A stretch of 64,000 nt of DNA from Burkholderiales bacterium (GTDB lineage Bacteria > Pseudomonadota > Gammaproteobacteria > Burkholderiales > SG8-41). A model generated the notes under the pieces. That model was not told the DNA's origin and made no database searches. It saw only the letters and a program-made list of their open reading frames with translations. Location of the stretch: NCBI GenBank assembly GCA_022841375.1, contig JALHRQ010000009.1, positions 1-64,000 on the forward strand, in the 5' to 3' direction. The stretch's first letter is position 1; each line of letters opens with the position of its first letter. Below, one piece after another: positions 55,885 to 64,000 of this stretch. A program made the translations under genes and the position numbers.

Positions 55885-57075
55885 CTACTTGAACAGCAGC
55901 CGCAGCGAGTCCCAGGTGCGGCCAAAAATGCCGGCAACCGGCACTGCTTCAAGCGCCACCACCGGCAGTTCGCGGTACGGTTTGCCGTCGATTTCCAGTT
56001 TCAATGTCGCCACGCGCTGGCCGGGCGTGACCGGCGCGAGCAGTGGCTGCAGGCTTTCGACGGTGGCTTTGACCTTGTCGCCCTGGCCTTTGGGCAGCGT
56101 GAGATAGAGGTCGCTGGTGAAACCGGCTTTGAGCATGTCCGATGCCCCTTTCCAGACGCGTAACTGCGTCACCGGCTGGTTGCGCGAGTAGAGTTTTACG
56201 CTGTCAAAAAACTGGAAGCCCCAGTTCAGCAGTTTCTGGCTTTCGGTGGCGCGTGCGCTTTCCGAGGCGGTGCCCAGAACCACCGACACCAACCGGCGCT
56301 CGCCGCGGCGCGCCGAAGTGATCAGGCAGTAGCCGGCGTTGTCGGTGAATCCGGTTTTGACGCCGTCGACCGTCGGGTCGAGCCACAGCAGGCGGTTGCG
56401 GTTGGCCTGGGTGATGTTGTTGTAGCGGAATTCCTTCTGTGAATACAGTGCATAGTGTTCGGGAAAATCGCGGATCAGCGCCACCACCAGCTGCGACAGG
56501 TCCTGCGCCGATGAATACAGCTGCGGGTTGGGCAGGCCGGTAGCGTTGGTGAAATTGGTGTTGGCGAGGCCGAGGCGCTTGGCTTCGCGATTCATCATCT
56601 GCGCGAACACTTCTTCGCTGCCGCCGATCGCTTCTGCGAGCGCGACACTGGCGTCATTGCCGGACTGGATGATCATGCCGCGCAGCAGATCTTCGACGAT
56701 CACCGGTTTGTTCGGTTCGATGAACATGCGCGAGCCTTCGGATTTCCACGCGCGTGTCGATACCGGGATCACCTGGTCGGGTTTCAGCGATTTCTGTTTC
56801 AGTGCACTGAATGTCAGGTACGCCGTCATCAGCTTGGTCAGCGATGCCGGTTCAAAGCGTTCGCCGGCGTTATTGCTGGCAAGGACCTGCCCGCTGTTGA
56901 AGTCGAGCAGCAGCCAGGCACGGGCTTCGACGCCGGGTGCCGTAGGCGGCTGCAGCTGGGCCGGTGCGGAGAAAGCGATGCAGACGCCGGTCAATGCAAC
57001 GAGCAGGCGGGGGAGCAAGCGTGAAAATAAGCGCGGGGATAAGCGGGAAAATAAGCGAGACACGGAGTGTTCCAT
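55885..57075 (-). CDS. dacC: D-alanyl-D-alanine carboxypeptidase (PBP5/6 type)
   Basis: 396 residues. Signal peptide, then a penicillin-binding domain with SLTK (SxxK), SGN and VKTGFTD (KTG) motifs. The C-terminal beta domain ends with an amphipathic membrane-tethering helix (VAGIFGRTWDSLRLLFK). It trims D-Ala from pentapeptides in the periplasm. The signal peptide's N-region is a four-fold 12-bp DNA repeat (RLFS/RLSP/RLFS/RLLP). ATG 57075 is chosen; GTG/ATG further upstream would add residues lacking family similarity. dacC could equally be dacA; the paralogue cannot be told apart here. Confidence 0.92.
   Translation of the reverse strand: MEHSVSRLFSRLSPRLFSRLLPRLLVALTGVCIAFSAPAQLQPPTAPGVEARAWLLLDFNSGQVLASNNAGERFEPASLTKLMTAYLTFSALKQKSLKPDQVIPVSTRAWKSEGSRMFIEPNKPVIVEDLLRGMIIQSGNDASVALAEAIGGSEEVFAQMMNREAKRLGLANTNFTNATGLPNPQLYSSAQDLSQLVVALIRDFPEHYALYSQKEFRYNNITQANRNRLLWLDPTVDGVKTGFTDNAGYCLITSARRGERRLVSVVLGTASESARATESQKLLNWGFQFFDSVKLYSRNQPVTQLRVWKGASDMLKAGFTSDLYLTLPKGQGDKVKATVESLQPLLAPVTPGQRVATLKLEIDGKPYRELPVVALEAVPVAGIFGRTWDSLRLLFK
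57010..57057. repeat. Four 12-bp tandem repeats in the dacC signal sequence
   Basis: Units GGGGAGCAAGCG, TGAAAATAAGCG, CGGGGATAAGCG and GGAAAATAAGCG (plus strand) are adjacent and share xxRRRAxAAGCG. The unit is a multiple of three, so copy-number change would lengthen or shorten the basic start of the signal peptide by four residues without a frameshift. Confidence 0.7.
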
Positions 57076-57165
57076 TCGCGGAAAAGGTCGGATTATAGCC
57101 AAGGGGCCGCACATTCCGGCTTCAGGAAAGACCCGTCGCCGCCCGCGGAGTTCCCGCGCACCCCT

Positions 57166-57345
57166 TCAACCACCGTCGCGATAGCGTTGTACTGCCGTGC
57201 GCAGAAAAGCAAAATGCGTGCTGACCCGCCGGCAGCGTTCGCAGATGACCAGATGCACACGCAAGCGCAGGCGGTCGGCGAAGCCGAGTGGCCGGTCCTG
57301 TGCCTGCGACAGCAGTAATGAAGTCTGTTTACACGATGAAATCAT
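57166..57345 (-). CDS. Small zinc-finger putative anti-sigma factor
   Basis: 59 residues from ATG 57345. The pattern HLVICERC (HxxxCxxC) is the zinc-binding anti-sigma (zf-HC2) signature; an N-terminal Cys in SSCKQ may complete the site. It overlaps the sigma-factor stop (ATGA) and so is translationally coupled to it, the usual order for ECF sigma/anti-sigma pairs. No membrane helix follows, so it would be a soluble cytoplasmic partner. It is easily missed because of its length. Confidence 0.8.
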   Translation of the reverse strand: MISSCKQTSLLLSQAQDRPLGFADRLRLRVHLVICERCRRVSTHFAFLRTAVQRYRDGG

Positions 57346-57926
57346 GAGGGTTGTCCGTCAAACCAGGTCAGTTGCAGGCATTCGCGCAACGTCAACCGCG
57401 CACGATGCAGCATCACCCAGCAATTGGTCGTGGTGATGTCGAGTTCCTGACAGATGTCGTCGGTGCTCATTTCCATCACCTCGCGCATTGTGAATACCCG
57501 TGCGGTGCGCTCCGGCAGGCGCTGCAGGCACAGTTCGAAGGCTTTCCAGAACCGGCTGTTTTCCAGCGCCGTTGCCGGGCTGCCCCAGTCGGCGGGGAAT
57601 TCGCGCCAATGGCCGTCATCGGCGAACAGCGCGTCGACAATATCGGCTTCGGCACGATCATCGTCGGCGCTGACCAGTGGCCGTTCGCGCCCGCTGCGCC
57701 GGTGATGGTCGATGATTTTGTGTTTGAGAATGCCGGTGAGCCAGGTGCGCAGCGACGAACGACCGGAAAAACGCTCGCGACCTTCAAGGGCGGCGAGCAG
57801 CGTTTCCTGCACTGCATCCTCGGCCTGCGCCGGATTGCGCAGTTGCAGCAGTGCGTAACGCAGCAGATAGCCGCGTTCGTCTTCGATGGCGCCAGGCGTT
57901 ATGCTCGATTCGATATCCGGTGGCAA
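57342..57926 (-). CDS. ECF-type RNA polymerase sigma factor
   Basis: 194 residues. Region 2 is visible as LLRYALLQLRNPAQAEDAVQETLLAAL and FSGRSSLRTWLTGILKHKIIDHHRR, with the AEDAVQETL motif typical of ECF factors. Region 4 has LPERTARVFTMREVMEMSTDDICQELDITTTNCWVMLHRAR. An acidic loop lies between. The TTG start has an AAAGG at fair spacing. It is followed by the overlapping zinc-finger gene and divergent from hsp20. Its signal and promoters are unknown. Confidence 0.88.
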   Translation of the reverse strand: MPPDIESSITPGAIEDERGYLLRYALLQLRNPAQAEDAVQETLLAALEGRERFSGRSSLRTWLTGILKHKIIDHHRRSGRERPLVSADDDRAEADIVDALFADDGHWREFPADWGSPATALENSRFWKAFELCLQRLPERTARVFTMREVMEMSTDDICQELDITTTNCWVMLHRARLTLRECLQLTWFDGQPS

Positions 57927-57994
57927 ATAATAACCTTTAAAAACAATTACTTACAATTAAAACGGGTGCGGGCGCCGGTTTCGTGCCGGCTGCT

Positions 57995-58023
57995 CTTGAA
58001 ATGCCGCTTGCGCCACCCATATT
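57995..58023 (+). promoter_or_regulatory. RpoH (sigma-32)-type promoter of hsp20
   Basis: CTTGAAA at 57995-58001 matches the heat-shock -35 consensus exactly. ACCCATAT beginning at 58015 matches CCCCATnT at all but the first base. The 13-nt spacer is within range for sigma-32. It lies about 45 nt before the hsp20 start. Confidence 0.65.
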
Positions 58024-58066
58024 CCTTGCACGGCGCCAGACGCCCGACTAATTCAAGGAGACCATC

Positions 58067-58495
58067 ATGGTGAATGTAACCCGCTTCAATCCGTTTGACG
58101 ATTCGATCGATGACCTGCTGCGCGGCTTTTTTGTGCGGCCGGTGGCTTTCGAAGGCTCGCCACAGGCTGCACAGCCGATCCGCATCGATGTGCGCGAAGA
58201 CGAAAATGCGTACACGATTCACGCCGAAATCCCCGGCGTCAAGAAAGACGAGATCCATGTCAACATCGACAACGAACAGGTCGCCATCAGTGCGGAAACC
58301 CGCAACGAACGCGAAGTCAAAGAAGGCGAAAGGGTGCTGCGTGCGGAACGCCACTACGGCAAGGTTTACCGGGCATTTGTGTTGGGCCAGGCGGTTGATC
58401 AGGAAAAAGCCGTTGCCCGATACGCGGACGGCGTGCTCGAACTGACGCTGCCGAAAAAAACGGCGGCGAGCAGCAAGCGTCTGACCATTAACTAA
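58067..58495 (+). CDS. Hsp20/alpha-crystallin small heat-shock protein
   Basis: 142 residues. A short N-terminal arm (FNPFDDSIDDLLRGFF) is followed by the alpha-crystallin domain (about 42-130) with RIDVREDENAYTIHAEIPGVKKDEIHVNIDNEQVAISAE, ending YADGVLELTLPKK. It holds unfolded proteins in the cytoplasm under stress. AAGGAGACC precedes the ATG; a heat-shock promoter lies upstream and a strong terminator downstream, so it is a single-gene unit. Confidence 0.94.
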   Translation: MVNVTRFNPFDDSIDDLLRGFFVRPVAFEGSPQAAQPIRIDVREDENAYTIHAEIPGVKKDEIHVNIDNEQVAISAETRNEREVKEGERVLRAERHYGKVYRAFVLGQAVDQEKAVARYADGVLELTLPKKTAASSKRLTIN

Positions 58496-58560
58496 ACGCA
58501 CTGACTGATCAAGAACTCAGGCAGCGGTAGCCGGCGCCACCCCGTGGCGCCCACCGCAGG

Positions 58561-58593
58561 ACGGCAGGTCGAAAGACCTGCCGTCCTTTTTTT
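58561..58593 (+). terminator. Rho-independent terminator of hsp20
   Basis: ACGGCAGGTC (58561-58570) and GACCTGCCGT (58575-58584) form a perfect 10-bp stem with a GAAA loop, followed by seven T. A second hairpin (GGCGCCAC/GTGGCGCC, 58533-58551) precedes it. Confidence 0.88.
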
Positions 58594-58609
58594 GGCTCAG
58601 GTAGAATGA

Positions 58610-59542
<933 letters not shown>

Positions 59543-59578
59543 CTTGATCAAGCGCCGCTGAAGCTTCGAAAACGTGTC

Positions 59579-60223
59579 ATGACCGGCAATGTTGCGTGGA
59601 TCTTTGACCTCGACAACACGCTGCATAACGCCACGCCGCACATATTTCCGCATATCAACCGCGCGATGACGGCCTACCTGCAGCAGCATCTGCATCTCGA
59701 CGAAGTGGCGGCCGGCGCGCTGCGCCGCCGCTACTGGCAGCGTTATGGCGCGACGCTGCTCGGTCTGATCAAGCACCATGACACCGATCCGGCGCACTTT
59801 CTGTGGCACACCCACCAGTTTCCGGACCTGACGAAGATGGTGGTACCTGAACCGCGGCTGCGCCATGTGCTGCAGCGTCTGCGCGGACGCAAATACGTGT
59901 TTTCCAACGCGCCGGTGCATTATGCCCGTGCGGTGCTGGGCATCCTCGGCATCAGCGACCTGTTCAAGTCGGTATTTTCGATTGAAACCGTGCGCTTCCG
60001 GCCCAAACCCGATGCTTACGGTTTCCTGCGTTTGTGCCGCGCGCATCATCTGTCGCCGCGGCGCTGTATCATGGTCGAAGACTCGCTGGAAAACCTGCGT
60101 ACCGCGAAACGGCTGGGGATGAAGACCGTGTGGGTGTCGCAGGCGGAGCGGGCACCCGGCTATGTCGACAGACGCATTGCCGGAATTACCGATCTTTCCA
60201 TCCACGCAGCATCACTGTATTGA
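59579..60223 (+). CDS. HAD-family pyrimidine 5'-nucleotidase
   Basis: 214 residues. HAD motif I is WIFDLDNTLHNA (nucleophile Asp and acid Asp), motif II FSNAP, motif III Lys in FRPKPDAYGF, and motif IV MVEDSLENLRTAKRLG. This SDT1-like layout is annotated as pyrimidine 5'-nucleotidase in relatives. It would dephosphorylate UMP/CMP-type nucleotides in the cytoplasm. It lies between argB (36 nt) and slmA (7 nt). Confidence 0.9.
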   Translation: MTGNVAWIFDLDNTLHNATPHIFPHINRAMTAYLQQHLHLDEVAAGALRRRYWQRYGATLLGLIKHHDTDPAHFLWHTHQFPDLTKMVVPEPRLRHVLQRLRGRKYVFSNAPVHYARAVLGILGISDLFKSVFSIETVRFRPKPDAYGFLRLCRAHHLSPRRCIMVEDSLENLRTAKRLGMKTVWVSQAERAPGYVDRRIAGITDLSIHAASLY

Positions 60224-60230
60224 GGACGGC

Positions 60231-60815
60231 ATGGCACGCAGCGGAGAACGCAAGACCCAGATCCTGCAAACCCTCGCCCAGATGCTTGAAGGCCCTTCGG
60301 CTGAACGCATCACCACCGCGGCCCTGGCTGCGCGCATCGGCGTATCGGAGGCCGCGTTGTACCGGCACTTCAAGGGCAAAGCCGACATGTTTGCCGGGCT
60401 GATCGACTTTGTTGAAGACACCCTGTTCACGCTGATCAACAAGATCACCACCGACGAGCAAAGCGGGCTGCGCCAGGCAGAGGCCATCATCGGCATGCTG
60501 CTCGGCTTCGCACAAAAGAACCGAGGCATGACACGGGTGCTGATCGGCGATGCGCTGGTCACCGAAGACGACGCGCTGCAGGCGCGCATCAACCAGATTC
60601 ATGACCGTCTTGAGGCCGCGCTGAAACAGGCACTGCGATTTGCGGCGACCCGCGGTGAAATCGCAGCCGATGTCGAGCCGGCGGCGGAAGCCAATGCATT
60701 GATGAGTTTTGTCGCCGGACGCTGGCTTCAGTACGCCAAAAGCGGATTCCGCCGCGACCCCGCGGAATACTGGCAGCAGCAGTGGAAGCAGCTGACCGCC
60801 GGCATTATTGCCTAG
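60231..60815 (+). CDS. slmA: Nucleoid occlusion factor SlmA (TetR family)
   Basis: 194 residues. N-terminal HTH: ERITTAALAARIGVSEAALYRHFKGKADMFAGLIDF. C-terminal SlmA domain with GMTRVLIGDALVTEDDALQARI and a RWLQYAKSGFRRDP end. It binds chromosomal SBS sites and prevents FtsZ ring assembly over DNA. ATG 60231 with GAGG upstream is preferred to the 60162 start. It is 7 nt after the nucleotidase gene. Confidence 0.92.
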   Translation: MARSGERKTQILQTLAQMLEGPSAERITTAALAARIGVSEAALYRHFKGKADMFAGLIDFVEDTLFTLINKITTDEQSGLRQAEAIIGMLLGFAQKNRGMTRVLIGDALVTEDDALQARINQIHDRLEAALKQALRFAATRGEIAADVEPAAEANALMSFVAGRWLQYAKSGFRRDPAEYWQQQWKQLTAGIIA

Positions 60816-60851
60816 ACTTTCATAGCCTTGATTGCCACTGGAGATGCAGCC

Positions 60852-61217
60852 ATGACACAGATTACGACACAACACCTGGCACAACTGATGATCGGCGTGG
60901 CCCGGTCACAGCTCGCCGTGGTCGATTCCGTCGAGAACATGAAGGCCGGATTCAAGTTCACCCATGTGCGGCCGACACTGGAAACCGCATCGCGCATTCG
61001 TTCCAATCACGCGGAGACGCTGGCCGACTTTCCGTCGCGGCTGCTGCTGCAGATGCTCGGCCGCAATCCGCCCGACATGGAGCGCGTCGCGCACGAACTC
61101 GATGCGCTGATCAGCGGTTTGAGCACGATTCCGCCGCGTGACACACCGCCGCCGCCGAGCAATACGCTGGTTGCCGATCCGGGGCCGGCTGCAACCGACT
61201 CGCTGGATATGACCTGA
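60852..61217 (+). CDS. Conserved-looking protein of unknown function
   Basis: 121 residues from ATG 60852, with GGAG 8 nt upstream. No signal peptide or membrane helix. A helical middle (LMIGVARSQLAVVDSVENMKAGFKFTHVRPTLETASRI) precedes a Pro-rich tail (PPRDTPPPPSN). No cysteine. I do not recognise the family. It follows slmA by 36 nt and is convergent with moeB (19 nt apart). Confidence 0.55.
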   Translation: MTQITTQHLAQLMIGVARSQLAVVDSVENMKAGFKFTHVRPTLETASRIRSNHAETLADFPSRLLLQMLGRNPPDMERVAHELDALISGLSTIPPRDTPPPPSNTLVADPGPAATDSLDMT

Positions 61218-61236
61218 TCGGCCGTGCGTCCGGCGC

Positions 61237-61986
61237 TCAGCGCCCGCCGCACACCGCGCAGCCCGGATCGCGCTGCAGCTTCACGGTGCGCACATCCATG
61301 TTCAGCGCATCGAGCAGCAGCAGCCGGCCGCTCATCGTTTCGCCGGTGCCGATCAGGATTTTCAGCGCTTCAGCGGCCTGCATCGCGCCAATAATGCCCA
61401 CCAGCGGCGCGAACACCCCCATCACTGCGCAGCGCATTTCCTCGGTTTCAGCGGATTCCGGAAACAGGCAGGCGTAGCAGGGCGACTGCGCGCTGCGCAG
61501 ATCGAACACCGCGAGCTGGCCGTCGAAACGGATGCCGGCGCCCGACACCAGCGGCTTGCGCGCGGCGACGCAGGCGCGGTTGACTGCATGCCGCGTCGCG
61601 AAGTTGTCGCTGCCGTCGAGCACGACATCGGCTGCAGCCACCAATTGCGCGAGTCTGTCACCGGCTACGCGTTCCTGGACAGCGTTGATGTTGACGAGAG
61701 GATTGATGGCGAGCAGCGTTTCGCGTGCGGATGCAGCCTTGGGCTGGCCTACGGCGGCTTCGCGATGAACGATCTGGCGCTGCAGATTGGTCAGGTCGAC
61801 GACGTCGCCGTCACAGATCGTCAGCGTACCGACGCCAGCCGAGGCAAGATACAACGCCGCCGGTGAACCGAGTCCGCCGGCGCCGATCATCAGCACGTGG
61901 GCGTCGAGCAGACGCTGCTGCCCTTCGATGCCGATCTCCGGCAGCAGGATGTGCCGGCTGTAACGCAACAGTTGTTTGTCATCCAT
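61237..61986 (-). CDS. moeB: MoeB/ThiF-type sulfur-carrier adenylyltransferase
   Basis: 249 residues. The ATP loop is MIGAGGLGSPAALYLASAGVG, with Arg in NLQRQIVH, then DGSDNFATRHAVNRAC. Zinc cysteines are CYACLF and CAVCGG. It activates the C-terminus of MoaD/ThiS-type sulfur carriers by adenylation, needed for molybdopterin (as used by IorB) or thiamine. ATG 61986 is chosen over the 62058 start. It lies downstream of ctpA on the same strand, with a hairpin between. Confidence 0.88.
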   Translation of the reverse strand: MDDKQLLRYSRHILLPEIGIEGQQRLLDAHVLMIGAGGLGSPAALYLASAGVGTLTICDGDVVDLTNLQRQIVHREAAVGQPKAASARETLLAINPLVNINAVQERVAGDRLAQLVAAADVVLDGSDNFATRHAVNRACVAARKPLVSGAGIRFDGQLAVFDLRSAQSPCYACLFPESAETEEMRCAVMGVFAPLVGIIGAMQAAEALKILIGTGETMSGRLLLLDALNMDVRTVKLQRDPGCAVCGGR

Positions 61987-62023
61987 GGCGCCCGTTCCGG
62001 TGATTTGCGCGGGGCGGAAACAA

Positions 62024-62048
62024 CAACGCCCGGCAGAGCCGGGCGTTG
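62024..62048 (-). terminator. Terminator after ctpA
   Basis: CAACGCCCGGC (62024-62034) and GCCGGGCGTTG (62038-62048) form a perfect 11-bp GC-rich stem with a 3-nt loop, 18 nt after the ctpA stop codon. On the minus strand it is followed by TTGTTT, a short imperfect T tract. Confidence 0.55.
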
Positions 62049-62065
62049 CGCCGCGCAAGCGTTAA

Positions 62066-63514
62066 TCAGTTGGGTTTTGCGATGCCGCGGCTTTTCAGGA
62101 AAGCAATCGCCTGATTGAGTTCATAATCATTCGGCGACACGATTTCACCGGCTTCGCGCAAAGCCCGTTCCTTTTCCCGCAGTTTCTCCATATCCTTTTC
62201 TTCCGGCTCTTTGGGACGCACGGCCGGCGTGAATTTGTATTTTTGCACGGCGCGCGCGGCAGCTTCGGCTTTGTCCTCGGGCTTTTCCGTGGTGGCGACT
62301 TCGCCAAGGTGTTTGGTCAGGTCAGCCTCGCGCAGCTTCAGCGTGGTGCGGTCGTTGGCGCCGTCGTCGAGGGGGATGTCCGGTGTGATGCCCTTGGCCT
62401 GGATCGAGCGGCCCTTTGGCGTGTAGTAACGCGCCGTGGTCAGCTTGATCGCGGTGTTGTTGCCCAGCGGCAGGATGGTCTGCACCGATCCTTTGCCAAA
62501 GGTCTGCTGGCCCATGACTACCGCACGGTCATGGTCCTGCAACGCGCCGGCGACGATTTCGGACGCCGACGCCGACCCGCCGTTAACCAGCACCACCATC
62601 GGCACGGTCTTGGCTTCAGCCGGCAGGCGCTTGAGATAATCTTCCTTGCTGCGGCCGCGCAGATAATGTTCGGGGGCCGCATTCAGTTTCATTTTTGCAT
62701 CTTCGGTGCGACCGTCGGTGTAGACCACCAGCGCGTCTTTCGGAAGAAAAGCCGCCGACACGGCGACGGCACCGTTGAGCAGGCCGCCCGGATCGTTGCG
62801 CAGGTCGAGGATCAGCCCTTTCATCGGACCCTGGTTTTCCTTGAACATGCGTTCGATCGCGCGTGCCATCGTCTCGCCGGTGTGTTCCTGGAATTGCGAC
62901 ACACGGACATAGGCGTAACCCGGCTCCATCAGTTTCGACTTGACGCTCTGGATCTTGATCACCGCGCGCGTTAGCGTGACCACGATGGGCTTGGTTTCAC
63001 CCTTGCGCACGATGGTCAGCACGATCGGCGTGTTGGGTTTGCCGCGCATGCGTTTGACAGCATCGTTGAGTGTCATGCCTTTGACCGAGGTGTCGTCGAG
63101 TTTGACGATCAGGTCACCGGCTTTGAGTCCGGCGCGGGAGGCCGGGGAATCGTCGATTGGCGAAACCACGCGCACGAAACCGTCTTCCATGCCGACTTCA
63201 ATGCCGAGTCCGCCGAACTCCCCCTGGGTGCCGACCTGCATTTCCTTGAACGCTTCCTGGTCGAGGTAGGCCGAATGCGGATCGAGGCCGGTGAGCATGC
63301 CGTTGATGGCCTCGGTGATCAGTTTTTTGTCCTCGACAGGCTCGACATAATCGCTTTTCACCCGGCCGAAGACCTCGGTAAACGCGCGCAGTTCTTCAAT
63401 GGGCAACGGCCCGGCAGCACTGCGCTGGGCGATGGCGGAATAATTGAGGCTGATCGCGACACCGATCACAACGCCACCGATGACCAAACCTAACTGCTTG
63501 ATTTTACTGCGCAT
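62066..63514 (-). CDS. ctpA: S41 family C-terminal processing protease
   Basis: 482 residues. N-terminal signal anchor, helical region, PDZ domain (about 90-170, GEFGGLGIEVGMEDGFVRVVSPIDDSPASRAGLKAGD) and the S41 catalytic core with Ser in NGGSASASEIVAGAL and Lys in FGKGSVQT. It acts in the periplasm on C-termini of exported proteins, as part of cell-wall hydrolase control. It lies just after the EnvC-like gene, consistent with septal peptidoglycan functions. ATG 63514 gives the natural anchor start. Confidence 0.93.
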   Translation of the reverse strand: MRSKIKQLGLVIGGVVIGVAISLNYSAIAQRSAAGPLPIEELRAFTEVFGRVKSDYVEPVEDKKLITEAINGMLTGLDPHSAYLDQEAFKEMQVGTQGEFGGLGIEVGMEDGFVRVVSPIDDSPASRAGLKAGDLIVKLDDTSVKGMTLNDAVKRMRGKPNTPIVLTIVRKGETKPIVVTLTRAVIKIQSVKSKLMEPGYAYVRVSQFQEHTGETMARAIERMFKENQGPMKGLILDLRNDPGGLLNGAVAVSAAFLPKDALVVYTDGRTEDAKMKLNAAPEHYLRGRSKEDYLKRLPAEAKTVPMVVLVNGGSASASEIVAGALQDHDRAVVMGQQTFGKGSVQTILPLGNNTAIKLTTARYYTPKGRSIQAKGITPDIPLDDGANDRTTLKLREADLTKHLGEVATTEKPEDKAEAAARAVQKYKFTPAVRPKEPEEKDMEKLREKERALREAGEIVSPNDYELNQAIAFLKSRGIAKPN

Positions 63515-63549
63515 TTCAACTCCTGCCGCAGGTGCGGCTGACGGTTCCA

Positions 63550-64000
63550 CTAACGTAATTTGACCCAGGTAAGGGGGTCGAAAGGTTTGCCTGCGTGACG
63601 CATCTCAAAGTATAGCCCTGATTCCGCATTGCCGCCGCTGTTACCCACGGTAGCGATGGTGTCGCCACCGCGAATGATTTCGCCAACTTGTTTCAGCAGT
63701 GCTTCCGCATTGGCATATAGCGTCATGTAACTGTCACCGTGGTCCACGATCAGCAGATTGCCGAAACCGCGCAGCCAATCGGCATAAACCACGCGACCGC
63801 TGGCCACCGCTTTGACGTCATCCCCGGACTTCGCGGCAATAAAAACGCCTTTCCAGGTAATGCCGCCGTCTGAACGTGGACTGCCAAACCGGCCTCCAAG
63901 TTCCCCGCGCACCGGCAAAGCCAGTGTTCCGCGCAAGGCGGCGAAGGCGCCGCCGCCGGTGTCGGCGGGCACGGTGTCGTTGCGAGGCCGGGGTTTGCCG
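63550..64000 (-). CDS. envC: EnvC-like murein hydrolase activator, C-terminal part
   Basis: The gene's 3' part lies here and its 5' part is beyond the window's right edge; the frame is open through 64000. The visible M23/LytM-type domain has LALPVRGELGGRFG, SGRVVYADWLRGFGNLLIVDHGDSYMTLYANAE and GLYFEMRHAGKPFDPLTWV. Position DG-ITWKGVFI replaces the active-site His of true M23 proteases, so this is a non-catalytic activator of amidases, as in EnvC. It is 35 nt ahead of ctpA. Confidence 0.85.
   Translation of the reverse strand, partial: GKPRPRNDTVPADTGGGAFAALRGTLALPVRGELGGRFGSPRSDGGITWKGVFIAAKSGDDVKAVASGRVVYADWLRGFGNLLIVDHGDSYMTLYANAEALLKQVGEIIRGGDTIATVGNSGGNAESGLYFEMRHAGKPFDPLTWVKLR

Overview
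The window is a GC-rich (about 60 % by eye) chromosomal segment of a betaproteobacterium. The call rests on several gene orders and families typical of that class: lipA-lipB-ybeD-dat-dacC, leuS-lptE-holA-proA, thrB-DUF2782-polA, RNB nuclease-tonB-aroE-mtgA, argB-nucleotidase-slmA, a lipoyl-domain lpdA, a BPSS1780-type membrane protein and a TctC/Bug receptor. A Rhodocyclales/Burkholderiales-type organism fits best; the species cannot be named from the sequence.

Left edge (1-2.46 kb): the end of an inserted region that splits comM, a known chromosomal insertion hot spot. It carries a two-domain XRE regulator and an ietAS-like pair (AAA+ ATPase plus the N-terminal part of an S8 protease). The protease gene is cut off by what looks like the end of an IS21-family element. 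The remaining 3' end of comM follows.

3-21.9 kb: housekeeping and envelope genes (Bcr/CflA-type efflux, a multi-PAS hybrid kinase, rhodanese, metH, a CPBP-protease/PhyH-dioxygenase fusion, a CobW-like protein with a degenerate P-loop, DUF486, mpl, amidase, YqiA-like esterase, RNB nuclease, TonB, aroE, mtgA).

22.1-35.9 kb is the metabolic heart of the window and has the most interesting content. A molybdenum hydroxylase pair (iorAB type) is tightly linked to soxXYZA, with a SoxY whose C-terminal arm is not GGCGG. A three-gene 2-oxoacid oxidoreductase (kor) operon follows, with an FNR/Anr-like box upstream. Next is a four-gene operon made of a TctC receptor, a UGSC-family selenoprotein with an in-frame UGA and a SECIS-like hairpin at the expected distance, a conserved partner protein and an FMN alpha-hydroxy-acid oxidase. 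Ordinary gene calling would split or lose the selenoprotein.

36-64 kb: core genes (lpdA, proA, holA, lptE, leuS, uvrD, thrB, polA, tlpA, lipAB, dat, dacC, an ECF sigma factor with a 59-residue zinc-finger partner, hsp20 behind a heat-shock-type promoter, argB, slmA, moeB, ctpA, envC). Several intergenic regions carry short-period repeats (heptads, 9-mers) or inverted-repeat elements. I saw no tRNA, rRNA or CRISPR array, and no gap longer than about 300 bases lacks a gene.
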